Assembly: GCA_964598225.1 (NCBI GenBank)
Contig: CAZRBG010000039.1
Span: 1 to 58,094 of the forward strand
Direction: 5' to 3'
DNA: 58,094 nt
From: SG8-4 sp964598225
GTDB lineage: Bacteria; Planctomycetota; Phycisphaerae; Sedimentisphaerales; Anaerobacaceae
Both the position numbers and the translations under genes were made by a program. Each line of letters opens with the position of its first letter. Position 1 is the first letter of the stretch. Under the pieces are notes generated by a model, which ran no database searches, was not told the DNA's origin, and was given only the letters and a program-made list of their open reading frames with translations. Positions 36,227-44,461 of this stretch are shown piece by piece.

Positions 36227-36783
36227 ATCCTTCCCAATCGCGGCAACTTGTCTTTCGGGACGTCTTTCAATCGGGGGCAGTCAGCATCTTTCGGCGAGAG
36301 AATCGGCTCGGTTACGGGCCAGTCGATTCCGAGATCGGGATCGCTCCAACTTACGCCGCCTTCGGTGGCCGGATTGTAGAAATCCGTGCATTTGTACGAA
36401 AAAAGGGCTGTCTCGCTCGTAACACAGTATCCGTGCGCGAAACCGGGCGGGACATATAACTGCCTGTGATTCTTAGCCGAAAGAATCTCGCCGACCCATT
36501 GGCCGAAGGTCGGCGAGCCTATCCTTATATCCACGGCGACATCCAAAACCTCTCCTGAAAGAATCTGCACGAGCTTGCCCTGCGATTGCGGGTGCTGAAA
36601 ATGCAGCCCACGCAGAGTCCCTTTCCTCGAAAATGCGGCGTTATCCTGCACAAAGGGCCCGGAAATTCCGGCATCTTCACAACGTCTTGCGTTCCAGGTC
36701 TCCAGAAAAAATCCCCTCTCGTCGGCGAATACGGTGGGTTCGAGTATTACTACTCCGGGCAGTTTTGTCTCTATCACGTTCAT
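36223..36783 (-). CDS. rmlC: dTDP-4-dehydrorhamnose 3,5-epimerase RmlC
   Basis: A 186-aa cupin epimerase. Family hallmarks are GTLRGLHFQHPQSQGKLV (catalytic H61) and VPPGFAHGYCV, with the usual AVDIR acidic position. It epimerises C3 and C5 of dTDP-4-keto-6-deoxyglucose for rhamnose synthesis. The gene is coupled to rmlD by an ATGA-type overlap and lies 61 bp after rmlA. Confidence 0.94.
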   Translation of the reverse strand: MNVIETKLPGVVILEPTVFADERGFFLETWNARRCEDAGISGPFVQDNAAFSRKGTLRGLHFQHPQSQGKLVQILSGEVLDVAVDIRIGSPTFGQWVGEILSAKNHRQLYVPPGFAHGYCVTSETALFSYKCTDFYNPATEGGVSWSDPDLGIDWPVTEPILSPKDADCPRLKDVPKDKLPRLGRI

Positions 36784-36844
36784 TTTCTATCGATCAATTA
36801 TCTTCCTGAATTGGCCTCTGAGAGTATCGGAGCCCTTAAGGCTT

Positions 36845-37570
36845 CTACCGCGGAGGATTCGTGACAACTAATTCGTTTGCTCGATTGAGCGACTCAAAGG
36901 TTCCGGCGTCGGTCCACCATCCTTCGAGGACGTCGTAGCTTAACTGGCCCTTTTCGATATAAGCCTGATTAACGTGCGTAATTTCATATTCTCCCCGTGC
37001 CGACGGTTTTAGCGAACGGATAATGTCAAAAACCTGGGAGTCGTAGAAATATACCCCCGTCACGGCATAGTCGGATTTGGGATTTTCGGGCTTTTCCTCG
37101 ATGCTTATGACCTTGTCGCCGGACATTTCCGCTACGCCGAACCGCGTGGGATCCGGAACCTGTTTGAGGAGTATCTTCGCTCCGGTTTCCTGAACTATGA
37201 AATTCTCAGCGTGCTCCTTGATGTCGGAGCTGATGATATTGTCACCGAGAATGACGGTCATAAGCTGGTCGTTTGCGAAATTCTCGGCCAGCTCCAGAGC
37301 CTGTGCGATCCCGCCCGCCTCGTCCTGGACCTTATAAGTAAACCGGCAGCCGAAATCTTTGCCGGAGCCCAACAGGCTGACAACGTCGCCCATGTGCTCG
37401 ACGCCGGTTACGATCAGGATTTCCTCGATGCCGATGGCCGTCAGCCTTTCAATGGGATAGTATATCATCGGTTTTTGCCCGACCGGAAGCAAATGCTTGT
37501 TCGTGACCTTGGTCAGCGGCATCAACCGTGAACCGGTGCCGCCGGCGAGGACAATTCCTCTCAAATTCAT
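36845..37570 (-). CDS. rmlA: Glucose-1-phosphate thymidylyltransferase (short RmlA type)
   Basis: A 241-aa nucleotidyltransferase. It has LAGGTGSRLMPLTKVTNKHLLPVG (the GGxGxRLxPLT signature with the catalytic Arg), KPMIYYPIERL, and EYEITHVNQAYIEKGQ near the C-terminus. It is about 50 residues shorter than the typical 290-aa RmlA and lacks its extra C-terminal helices, matching the short form found in archaea and some bacteria. I start at ATG 37570, preceded by AAGGA. It makes dTDP-glucose, the first step of the pathway here. Confidence 0.88.
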   Translation of the reverse strand: MNLRGIVLAGGTGSRLMPLTKVTNKHLLPVGQKPMIYYPIERLTAIGIEEILIVTGVEHMGDVVSLLGSGKDFGCRFTYKVQDEAGGIAQALELAENFANDQLMTVILGDNIISSDIKEHAENFIVQETGAKILLKQVPDPTRFGVAEMSGDKVISIEEKPENPKSDYAVTGVYFYDSQVFDIIRSLKPSARGEYEITHVNQAYIEKGQLSYDVLEGWWTDAGTFESLNRANELVVTNPPR

Positions 37571-37586
37571 CTCATCGTCCTTGTAA

Positions 37587-38363
37587 TCAAATCGCTTTTG
37601 TCGCTCCGGTTGTGAAACCGCCGTCAACCAGGATTATCTGGCCGGTAACGTATGCCGAAGCATCAGAAGCCAAAAAGATAACCGTGCCGTCAAGATCGTT
37701 CGGCTGACCGGGCCGGCCCAGAGGTATGCGGCTCTTGACGTTTTTTATCCACTCAGGATTTTCATACAAAGCGGCGTTTTGCGCGGTCTTGAACCAACCG
37801 GGAGCGAGCACGTTGGCCGTGATTCCGTACTTACCCCACTCCGCGGCCAAAGCCCTGGTCATCATCAAAACACCGCCCCTGCTCGCACAATAAGGTGCGA
37901 TTCCTTCCATGCCGAAGACGCACGTACAGGAGCCCATGTTGATTATCCTGCCGTACTTGCGCTTGATCATTTCTTTGCCCACGGCCTGCGCACAAAAGAA
38001 ATTGCCCTTGAGATTGGTCTGCAAAACCGTGTCCCAGTCTTCCCATGGAAAATCCGCGGCAGGACTTCGTATGTTCAGGCCTGCGTTATTAACGAGTATG
38101 TCAATCTTGCCGTACTCAGCGATGGCCTTTGTTACCATCTTCTCGATATCCTGCTCCGAAAGAACATCCATCTGAACGGCCAGGGCCTTTCTGCCCAGCG
38201 ATTCGATTTCCTGTTTGAACTCATCCAGGCTGGCCAGAGTTCGGCTCGTGATAACCAGATCGGCCCCGGCTTTGGCCAGCGCCCTGCCGAAATACTGGCC
38301 CAACCCGCGGCTGGCGCCGGTAACAATCGCTACTTTGCCGGAAAGATCAAACAATTCCTGCAT
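37587..38363 (-). CDS. SDR family oxidoreductase (gluconate 5-dehydrogenase-like), YxxxR variant
   Basis: A 258-aa classical SDR with the NAD(P) motif TGASRGLGQYFG (residues 15-26), NNAG (92-95), the catalytic serine in INMGSC (S145) and ending in a typical QIILVDGGFTT. The active-site tetrad normally reads YxxxK, but here it is Y158CASR162, so the catalytic lysine is replaced by arginine (codon AGG, one transition from AAG). Relatives read YCASK and reduce keto-gluconate or similar sugars. Arginine may lower or change activity. It lies next to the Zn-alcohol dehydrogenase, suggesting a two-step sugar or polyol redox route. Confidence 0.86.
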   Translation of the reverse strand: MQELFDLSGKVAIVTGASRGLGQYFGRALAKAGADLVITSRTLASLDEFKQEIESLGRKALAVQMDVLSEQDIEKMVTKAIAEYGKIDILVNNAGLNIRSPAADFPWEDWDTVLQTNLKGNFFCAQAVGKEMIKRKYGRIINMGSCTCVFGMEGIAPYCASRGGVLMMTRALAAEWGKYGITANVLAPGWFKTAQNAALYENPEWIKNVKSRIPLGRPGQPNDLDGTVIFLASDASAYVTGQIILVDGGFTTGATKAI

Positions 38364-38380
38364 ATTTAACTCCTTGAGTC

Positions 38381-39412
38381 CTATGGCTCCAAAACAATCT
38401 TCAGCAGATTCTCTTCGGCCTTGAACAGCCGGTCGAAAGCTTCCTGCCCTCGCTCCAGAGGCAAAAATTCGCTTATGAGCGGCTCGACGTTAATCCTGCC
38501 CGAAGCAATCAGGTCTATGCATTGGCTAAATTCACCCGCGCTCGCATAAGAACCCGTGAAAGTGAGCTCGCGAGCGATAAACTGCTGCAAGTCGAACTCC
38601 GCCTTCTTTTCCAGATTGCCGACGGCGACAACGCAACCGCCGAGCCTTAGCAGCGAAACGGCGGTGCCGAAAGTCTTCGCGTATCCGACCGCCTCCAGAG
38701 CAACGTCCGCCCCCCTGCCGTCCGTTTGCTCGAGCACCGCTTCTCTCAGGTCGGCTTCGAGCGGGTTGACCACGACGTCCGCTCCGATCTGCTTTGCCAG
38801 ATCCAGACGAAACTCGTTGATATCGGCTGCTATGAGCTTGGCGGCTCCCCTCAATTTGCAGCCCTGGAGGATAAACAGGCCGATTGTCCCGGCTCCGATT
38901 ACTACAACCGTGTCCTCTGGCTGTATCGGAGCTCTGTTGGCCGCGTGAGTCCCTATCGAGGCCGGCTCGAGAAGGGCCGCACGGACAAACGACAGATCGT
39001 CGGGAATCTTGAACACAATCCACCACGGAACCGCCACGTATTCTGCAAATGTTCCATGTCTCTTGAATTCCGGCACAGAGACGCCCAGGACCTGCCGTTT
39101 TTCGCAGTGATTGAACTTACCCTTCAGGCAGGCTTCGCATTTGCTGCAGTACACGGTCGAATCGAAGCAGACTCTGTCGCCCTTCTCGAAGCCCCTGACA
39201 TCTTTGCCCACATCTTCAACGATTCCGGCGGCTTCATGCCCCATAATCAAGGGCGGCAGCCTCCTGCCCGTCTCGCCGGTATAGCCGTGAACGTCGGAGC
39301 CGCAAATGCCGCAGGCCTTAACGCGAATCAGAACATCGTCGTCGCCGACCCCCGGATCAGGCACGTCGGTGTACTCAAACGTATACGGTTTTGTATAGAG
39401 CAAAGCCTTCAA
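38381..39412 (-). CDS. Zinc-dependent alcohol/polyol dehydrogenase
   Basis: A 343-aa medium-chain dehydrogenase. It has the catalytic zinc ligands CGICGSDVHGY and GHEAAG, the structural zinc cysteines CSKCEACLKGKFNHC, and the NAD motif VVVIGAGTIGLFILQG. This matches the galactitol-1-phosphate/threonine-type dehydrogenases. It oxidises a sugar alcohol or similar substrate. It is the first gene of the run on this strand and has a promoter-like site upstream, 17 bp before the SDR gene. Confidence 0.9.
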   Translation of the reverse strand: MKALLYTKPYTFEYTDVPDPGVGDDDVLIRVKACGICGSDVHGYTGETGRRLPPLIMGHEAAGIVEDVGKDVRGFEKGDRVCFDSTVYCSKCEACLKGKFNHCEKRQVLGVSVPEFKRHGTFAEYVAVPWWIVFKIPDDLSFVRAALLEPASIGTHAANRAPIQPEDTVVVIGAGTIGLFILQGCKLRGAAKLIAADINEFRLDLAKQIGADVVVNPLEADLREAVLEQTDGRGADVALEAVGYAKTFGTAVSLLRLGGCVVAVGNLEKKAEFDLQQFIARELTFTGSYASAGEFSQCIDLIASGRINVEPLISEFLPLERGQEAFDRLFKAEENLLKIVLEP

Positions 39413-39445
39413 TTAAATTCTCCACTGAAAAGGTAGTAAAAAACC

Positions 39446-39459
39446 AGCATAATTATGCT
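39446..39459. promoter_or_regulatory. 14-bp perfect palindrome near the start of the rml operon
   Basis: AGCATAATTATGCT (39446-39459) is fully palindromic and falls just downstream of the predicted transcription start, between the promoter (-10 at 39471-39476) and the dehydrogenase start. It looks like an operator for a dimeric repressor; a T-run follows on the minus strand, but a stem of five pairs is too weak for a terminator. Confidence 0.45.
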
Positions 39460-39470
39460 ATATCGAGGCG

Positions 39471-39500
39471 ATTATAGTGAAGCGGCACCATGCTGTCCAA
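39471..39500 (-). promoter_or_regulatory. Sigma-70-type promoter for the dehydrogenase/rml operon
   Basis: On the minus strand, TTGGAC (39495-39500) and a perfect TATAAT (39471-39476) are separated by 18 bp. They face the dehydrogenase at 39412. Spacing and sequence are good for sigma-70. Confidence 0.6.
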
Positions 39501-39570
39501 TATTTATTGCCCCGTTCATAGTGTGCCCGTAATGGCTTGGCCATCCTGCGGAGAGCATTGAAGCGAGACC

Positions 39571-39635
39571 GTGGCGAGGGCGTCCCGCCCTTGTTTGTGC
39601 GTGATCGTGGCGAGGGCAAGACGCCCTCGCCACGA
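39571..39635. repeat. Palindromic repeat, partly duplicated (REP-like)
   Basis: A hairpin of 13 bp (39605-39617 with 39623-39635, loop aagac) carries cgtggcgagggc. A second copy of that motif at 39570-39581 begins a smaller hairpin (agggcg/cgccct). No U-run follows, so it is not a standard terminator. The GC content and the duplicated motif suggest a dispersed REP-like element; whether other copies exist in the genome cannot be seen here. Confidence 0.7.
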
Positions 39636-39636
39636 A

Positions 39637-39695
39637 TAACTTACGGTTTCACTACGAACGGCCAAAAAACGGCTTACGGCGTCACTACAAACGGA
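39637..39695. repeat. Imperfect tandem repeat, about 24 bp
   Basis: The motif cttacggtttcactacgaac is followed by a near copy with cgtcactacaaacgg in the second position. This lies next to the palindromic repeat and just after the 3' end of the sugar ATPase gene. The gap from 39413 to 39700 holds no gene. Confidence 0.55.
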
Positions 39696-39700
39696 TTGAT

Positions 39701-40810
39701 TTAGTCGCGTAAGGTAATATTTCTACCGGGACCTTCCGGCTGGAAAAGGTGCACTTTGTCAACATTGAGGTGCATTTTGACTACATTTCCGGTTCTTAGT
39801 GATGTATGCGGATCCATACCGGCGATGAATTTTTGCCCTCCACGATTCTTCAGGTATACATCCGCTCTGGCGCCAAGAGGCTCAACCGTCTCAACGGTTG
39901 AGGATACTGCATCGTCGGCCTTTCCCGGCCGCGCCGGTGAGATGTCCTCCGGGCGGATTCCCAGAATCATATCCCTGCCGCGATACTCTTGCAGTGAAGC
40001 TCGCAGGTTTAAGGGCATCAGCACCGCTTCACCATCGATCACAAAATTCAATGCCCCTTTACGGAACTCCAATCGACCCTTGAAAAAATTCATCGGTGGC
40101 GTCCCGATGAATCCGGCCACAAATCGGTTTGCAGGACGGTCATAAACCTCAACGGGCCCTGCGGTCTGCTGTATCGCGCCGTCGAGCATGACAGCAAGTC
40201 GGTCACCCAGGCTCATCGCCTCGGCCTGGTCGTGGGTGACGTAAACGGACGTGGTTTGAAGCCTGCGGTGCAGGGCTTTCAGTTCGGCGCGCATGGCTCG
40301 GCGCAAGCCAACGTCGAGATTGCTCAGCGGCTCATCGAATAGATAAGCATTAGGTCGGCGGACGATAGCTCTTCCGAGCGCCACCCGCTGGCATTGACCG
40401 CCCGAGAGTGCCGCCGGCTTTCGCTTCAGCAGTTTTTCAACGCCAAGAAGACCGGCAGTCTCCAGAACCCGCTTTTTCACTTGATCAGCGGAGATTTTTC
40501 TCATCTTCAATGCAAACGCCAGGTTTTGATAGACCGTCATGTGAGGGTACAGTGCGAAATTCTGGAACACCATCGCGATGTTGCGCTCTTTTGGAGGCAT
40601 ATCATCGACCAGGCGGTCGCCGATGTATATATCGCCGGCCGTGGATTCTTCCAGTCCGGCGATCATCCTCAGCGTAGTGGTTTTGCCGCAGCCGCTCGGT
40701 CCGACAATTACCATGAACTCCCCGTCGGCGATCTCGAGGTTTAAATCCGAGACGGCGACAACATCGCCGTCGAAGACTTTGATAAGATTTTGCAGTGAAA
40801 TTAAAGCCAT
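39701..40810 (-). CDS. MalK/UgpC-type sugar ABC transporter ATPase
   Basis: A 369-aa ABC ATPase of the carbohydrate-import type. Walker A is GPSGCGKTTT (37-46), the signature is LSGGQCQRVALGRAI, Walker B is AYLFDEPLSNLD and the switch His is in VYVTHDQAEAM. The C-terminal third is a TOBE-type regulatory domain (GIRPEDIS, then FIAGMDPHTSLRTGN), as in MalK/UgpC/MsmK. CGGAG precedes the ATG. It lies only 20 bp after the last permease of the exporter array, yet import ATPases of this type usually serve MalFG-like permeases, which are absent here. It may be shared by distant transporters or belong to the array. Confidence 0.9.
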   Translation of the reverse strand: MALISLQNLIKVFDGDVVAVSDLNLEIADGEFMVIVGPSGCGKTTTLRMIAGLEESTAGDIYIGDRLVDDMPPKERNIAMVFQNFALYPHMTVYQNLAFALKMRKISADQVKKRVLETAGLLGVEKLLKRKPAALSGGQCQRVALGRAIVRRPNAYLFDEPLSNLDVGLRRAMRAELKALHRRLQTTSVYVTHDQAEAMSLGDRLAVMLDGAIQQTAGPVEVYDRPANRFVAGFIGTPPMNFFKGRLEFRKGALNFVIDGEAVLMPLNLRASLQEYRGRDMILGIRPEDISPARPGKADDAVSSTVETVEPLGARADVYLKNRGGQKFIAGMDPHTSLRTGNVVKMHLNVDKVHLFQPEGPGRNITLRD

Positions 40811-40830
40811 GTACTCCGCCGTGTATGAGT

Positions 40831-42636
40831 CTAAAAAACGTTTCGTCGGAATCTTTTTCTGGCGCGCAAGGCAAACAAAAAGCCGACAATGAGGTATCCT
40901 GCCGCACAGAGCAGCATCCAGATCGTGGACCCGAAGGCACCTGTGTACTGTGAGCTATCGAAGCTAACCCAACGATAGTTGCCTGGATTACCAATAGCAG
41001 CTTCCATAATCACGATGGAGTGCACAAAGGGATTGATGTCCATATAAATCTCGACCATTGGACGCAGATCACGGTCTAAAGAGCCCAAAATAGCCAGCAG
41101 AAAGGGGATAACGGCCCACAAAATTGCAACCACTGCAAAATTCATAAGGACCGCGGCAGTCGTTCGTTTGAAGCACGAGCTGAAATAGAGCCCTGTCCCG
41201 GCAAGAAATCCCACTATCCAGCCTGCAAGCAGAGTCATCTGTACAAGGGCTACCGGATGGATCAAGCCGGTCAGGCTGAACATCACGGTGTGACCGATTA
41301 ATAAAAGCCATATGGGGAAACACCGCCGCACGATCCCGACAAATTTGCCGATCAGAATTTGACAATCATCGAGAGTTGTCGTCAGCAGCAGCGGCCAGGA
41401 GCGGGCCTCCTTCTCGGAAGCGATACTGGTCGAGGACAAAACGGCTGTAAAGAGAACTCCTATCGCCACAAAAATAAAAGCATATACATAGTGTATCTCT
41501 TCGTCATCGAGCATACCCTCCATTTCACAAAGCAGATACGTCACAAACAAAGCCAGGAGACACAGCGCTATAACGATCAGCGATCTGACTTTCCGCCGTC
41601 CCAGCAGGGGAAACCTCAACTCCTTCCATATAATTGGCGGGCCGGCCACAGTTCTGACGGGCCCCGCCGAATCATCTCCACCAGAGGCGGCTGAAGCCTT
41701 CTTGCCCTTTCGTTTCCTGCGTGTAAGAATGCCGAGCTCCCCGGCGGCCTGGCGCAGAGCGAGCTTGCGGACTTTGATAACGCAGATCGATATCAGAATC
41801 GCCGAGGCGGCGAGAATGGTCGCACAATGCAAAGGCCAGGACATGACGGGCATGCCCCTGGCTACGGCACGAGGATCAACCATCATGATGGTGTTGCAAA
41901 ACAGATTGAAATATGGATTCGGCAACAAGATGACGGGAAACAGTTCTCTCTCAGCGATAACCGTATCAAGATCCATTACATCCCAGGTCATAGCGGTCAT
42001 GAGAGGCATCAGCCCGAACAGCATCCCGGCCGTCAGACAGGTTAGAATGATAGCAACGTATGCCCTGCGTGTAAAAATGGAGAAGAACAGACTGACCGAA
42101 CCCAGAAAGATAACTGTGGTCAGCGTTATCGACAGGCCGGATACTATATAGTTCCACGGCACGCCGCCGAATACGCGAACGACCGCCAGTAGCGGCAGGC
42201 TTATCGCCAGCAGCAACAATAACTGGAGCAGCTTGCTGAAGAGCTTGCCAAGTACCACCTGAAAGCTGTTCACCGGCGTGGTCATCAGCAGGCCGAGCGT
42301 CTTGTTGTATATCTCGTCGCTGATCGATGTGCTGAGCATGATGACGGCAACGATCTGCGTTACCACGAACTGGAACCAAACGATAGAGGCGATAATGCCC
42401 TTTCCGGCCTCGGCCATTCGGGAGACCTGATACAGCCCCGAGCCGCTGAATCGCGTCATCTGCACCCAGAACAGAGCCAGGAAGGCCGTCAGAAGGGCCA
42501 AATATGCAAAACGAAGCACATAATTCCTCCGCCGTCTGCTGGAGACGCGAAGCTCCTTGCCGAAAATCGGCCCCGTCAGCCATGCAAGGCTCAAGAAACG
42601 TCCCAGTGAATTCAAAGCACCAACAAACGCGGCCAT
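40831..42636 (-). CDS. ABC-2 permease, array copy 6 (internally duplicated)
   Basis: A 601-aa polytopic membrane protein. The N-terminal module opens PIFGKELRVSSRRRRNYVLR and has SISDEIYNKTLGLLMTTPVN before a long hydrophobic run. A basic cytoplasmic linker (RRKRKGKKA) joins a second module opening GPPIIWKELRFPLLGRR, which has SIASEKEARSWPLLLTTTLDD. The two modules share the KEL(R) entry and the E-x(4-6)-L-x-TT motif, so the protein is an internal duplication with about 12 helices. It ends RKRFRRNVF. It is the sixth and last copy, 12 bp after copy 5 and 20 bp before the MalK-type ATPase. Exports an unknown substrate. Confidence 0.85.
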   Translation of the reverse strand: MAAFVGALNSLGRFLSLAWLTGPIFGKELRVSSRRRRNYVLRFAYLALLTAFLALFWVQMTRFSGSGLYQVSRMAEAGKGIIASIVWFQFVVTQIVAVIMLSTSISDEIYNKTLGLLMTTPVNSFQVVLGKLFSKLLQLLLLLAISLPLLAVVRVFGGVPWNYIVSGLSITLTTVIFLGSVSLFFSIFTRRAYVAIILTCLTAGMLFGLMPLMTAMTWDVMDLDTVIAERELFPVILLPNPYFNLFCNTIMMVDPRAVARGMPVMSWPLHCATILAASAILISICVIKVRKLALRQAAGELGILTRRKRKGKKASAASGGDDSAGPVRTVAGPPIIWKELRFPLLGRRKVRSLIVIALCLLALFVTYLLCEMEGMLDDEEIHYVYAFIFVAIGVLFTAVLSSTSIASEKEARSWPLLLTTTLDDCQILIGKFVGIVRRCFPIWLLLIGHTVMFSLTGLIHPVALVQMTLLAGWIVGFLAGTGLYFSSCFKRTTAAVLMNFAVVAILWAVIPFLLAILGSLDRDLRPMVEIYMDINPFVHSIVIMEAAIGNPGNYRWVSFDSSQYTGAFGSTIWMLLCAAGYLIVGFLFALRARKRFRRNVF

Positions 42637-42648
42637 AAAATTTTCTTC

Positions 42649-44445
42649 TCAAAAAATATTCCGTCGAAACCGGCACTTGGCGCGCCACGCAAAAAGAAAC
42701 CCTAAGAAACCATAAACTCCCAAACAAATCAACATCCAGATTGTCGATTCCACGGGGCCCGTATCGCCGATTCCGGGCCAGTCATAGTCCGGCAGGCCTT
42801 TTTCTCCGACTGTCGCGTCCATGATGACGGCAGCCTGAACGACCGGGTTCGTATCCAGGTAGGCTTCTCCGAGGTCGTCGGAAAAGCCCCCTGCTTCGAC
42901 GATAATAAAAAGCAGCAGCGGCAGGACGGCCCAGATTACTGCCGCAAGTGCGAAATTCATCACGACGCCCATTGTGGTGTGCTTACAGCGAACACTGAAA
43001 TACAGGCCCGTGCCAAGAAGGAACAGCGTGACCCACATCACCAGAATGACTGTATGCAAGATAGCAGCCGGGTGAATCAGGCCCAAGCCAACAATGCCGA
43101 ATGCAAAGACGTGCCCCAGCAGCGGGGCCCAGCCCGGCAGACAGCGCCGAAGTGAACCGATAAACTTGCCAAGGAGAATCTCTCTTTCATCCAGTGTCGT
43201 CGCCAGCAGCAAAGGCCAGCAGCGCGATTCTTTCTCGGAGGCGATCGCAGTTGCGGGAATAACGATGCTGAACAGAAGTCCGAATCCCATAAAGATCACG
43301 GTGTACACAATGTGAACTTCCTCGTCATCCAGACCATCATTGGCATCAAGAGCAACGTAGGAAATCAGCAGGCCGATCAGACCCAACAGTATGGCTATGA
43401 GAACCAGCTTCCTGCGGCGGCCCAGCAGAGATAATCTCGTCTCCTTCCACATTACGGGCGGACCGGTAACGGACCTGATCGCTGCTGCCGGCGGATCCTG
43501 CACGGATGATTCCGAAGCGTCCGTTTTTGCTGCCAACCCGTGGCGAGAAGAGCCTCCCCGCCGCCCGGTGGCCTGCCCCAGAGCGACTCTGCGGACCATA
43601 ATAATCGACACGGCAAGAACGAGAATCGAACCGACAAGCATAATCCCGCAGTGCAGCGGCCAGTAGAAACGAAATGATCCGCCTGTAAACCGGGGCGACA
43701 TCATAGTCTCGGTATTGTATACAAGAACGAGAACAGGATTGTCGTAGAAAAGAATTGGAGTCAGGACTCGCCCGGGCCAGTCGCCGGTGAAGGCGTGATA
43801 GAGCAATCCGATAAGATATGGTATCCCCAGAAGAAGCGCTCCAAGCGTCAGAGACGTCAATATGATGCCAACGTACGCCCTTCGGGTGAAGATAGAAAAG
43901 AACAGGCTTATCGACCCGAAAAGGACGGTGCTTGTGAAAGTAATGCAAAGACTGGAGACAACGTAATCCCAGGGCACGCCGCCGAATATGCGGACGATCG
44001 CCAGCACCGGCAGGCTGATGGCCAGCAGGAGAATCAATTGCAGCAACTTGCTCAGGAGCTTTCCCATGACGATCTGAAAGCTGCTTATCGGCGTCGTCAT
44101 CAGCAGGCCGAGCGTGCGGTTGTAGATTTCTTCGCTGATCGAGCTGTTCAGCATTACCACAGCGACAATCTGAGTAACGCAGAACTGAAACCAGACGACG
44201 CTCGAAATAATGGTCTTGCCGGCGCGGGCCATTCGCGAAACCGTAAACAAACCGCTTCCGCCATAGTCAACCGCATTAAGCCAGATCAAAACGAGATAGG
44301 TCATGAGCAGGACCAGATAAGCGAATCTGAGAACGTAGTTCCTCTGCCTGCGGCTGGAAACGCGCAGCTCTTTATCGAGTATCGGCCCGATCAGCCATGA
44401 CAGGCCAACAAAACGTTTGATGGTGTTTATCAAAGCAACAGCCAT
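42649..44445 (-). CDS. ABC-2 permease, array copy 5 (internally duplicated)
   Basis: A 598-aa paralogue with the same two-module plan: PILDKELRVSSRRQRNYVLR and SISEEIYNRTLGLLMTTPIS in the first half, VMWKETRLSLLGRRR and AIASEKESRCWPLLLATTLDE in the second. Serine- and glycine-rich linker RRGGSSRHG between them. It ends CRFRRNIF. I start at ATG 44445 after GGAA; the frame is open 32 codons further but those residues are atypical and overlap the upstream gene. First-module motifs are closest to copies 3 and 6 by eye. Conserved WFQF and the KLLSKLLQLILLLAISLP helix are present. Confidence 0.84.
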   Translation of the reverse strand: MAVALINTIKRFVGLSWLIGPILDKELRVSSRRQRNYVLRFAYLVLLMTYLVLIWLNAVDYGGSGLFTVSRMARAGKTIISSVVWFQFCVTQIVAVVMLNSSISEEIYNRTLGLLMTTPISSFQIVMGKLLSKLLQLILLLAISLPVLAIVRIFGGVPWDYVVSSLCITFTSTVLFGSISLFFSIFTRRAYVGIILTSLTLGALLLGIPYLIGLLYHAFTGDWPGRVLTPILFYDNPVLVLVYNTETMMSPRFTGGSFRFYWPLHCGIMLVGSILVLAVSIIMVRRVALGQATGRRGGSSRHGLAAKTDASESSVQDPPAAAIRSVTGPPVMWKETRLSLLGRRRKLVLIAILLGLIGLLISYVALDANDGLDDEEVHIVYTVIFMGFGLLFSIVIPATAIASEKESRCWPLLLATTLDEREILLGKFIGSLRRCLPGWAPLLGHVFAFGIVGLGLIHPAAILHTVILVMWVTLFLLGTGLYFSVRCKHTTMGVVMNFALAAVIWAVLPLLLFIIVEAGGFSDDLGEAYLDTNPVVQAAVIMDATVGEKGLPDYDWPGIGDTGPVESTIWMLICLGVYGFLGFLFAWRAKCRFRRNIF

Positions 44446-44461
44446 AATATTTCCGGCACAA

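Noticed and set aside
39605..39635. Strong hairpin as an intrinsic terminator for the ATPase gene
   Set aside because: No U-run follows the stem on either strand, and the stem motif is duplicated nearby, so a repeat element is the better reading.
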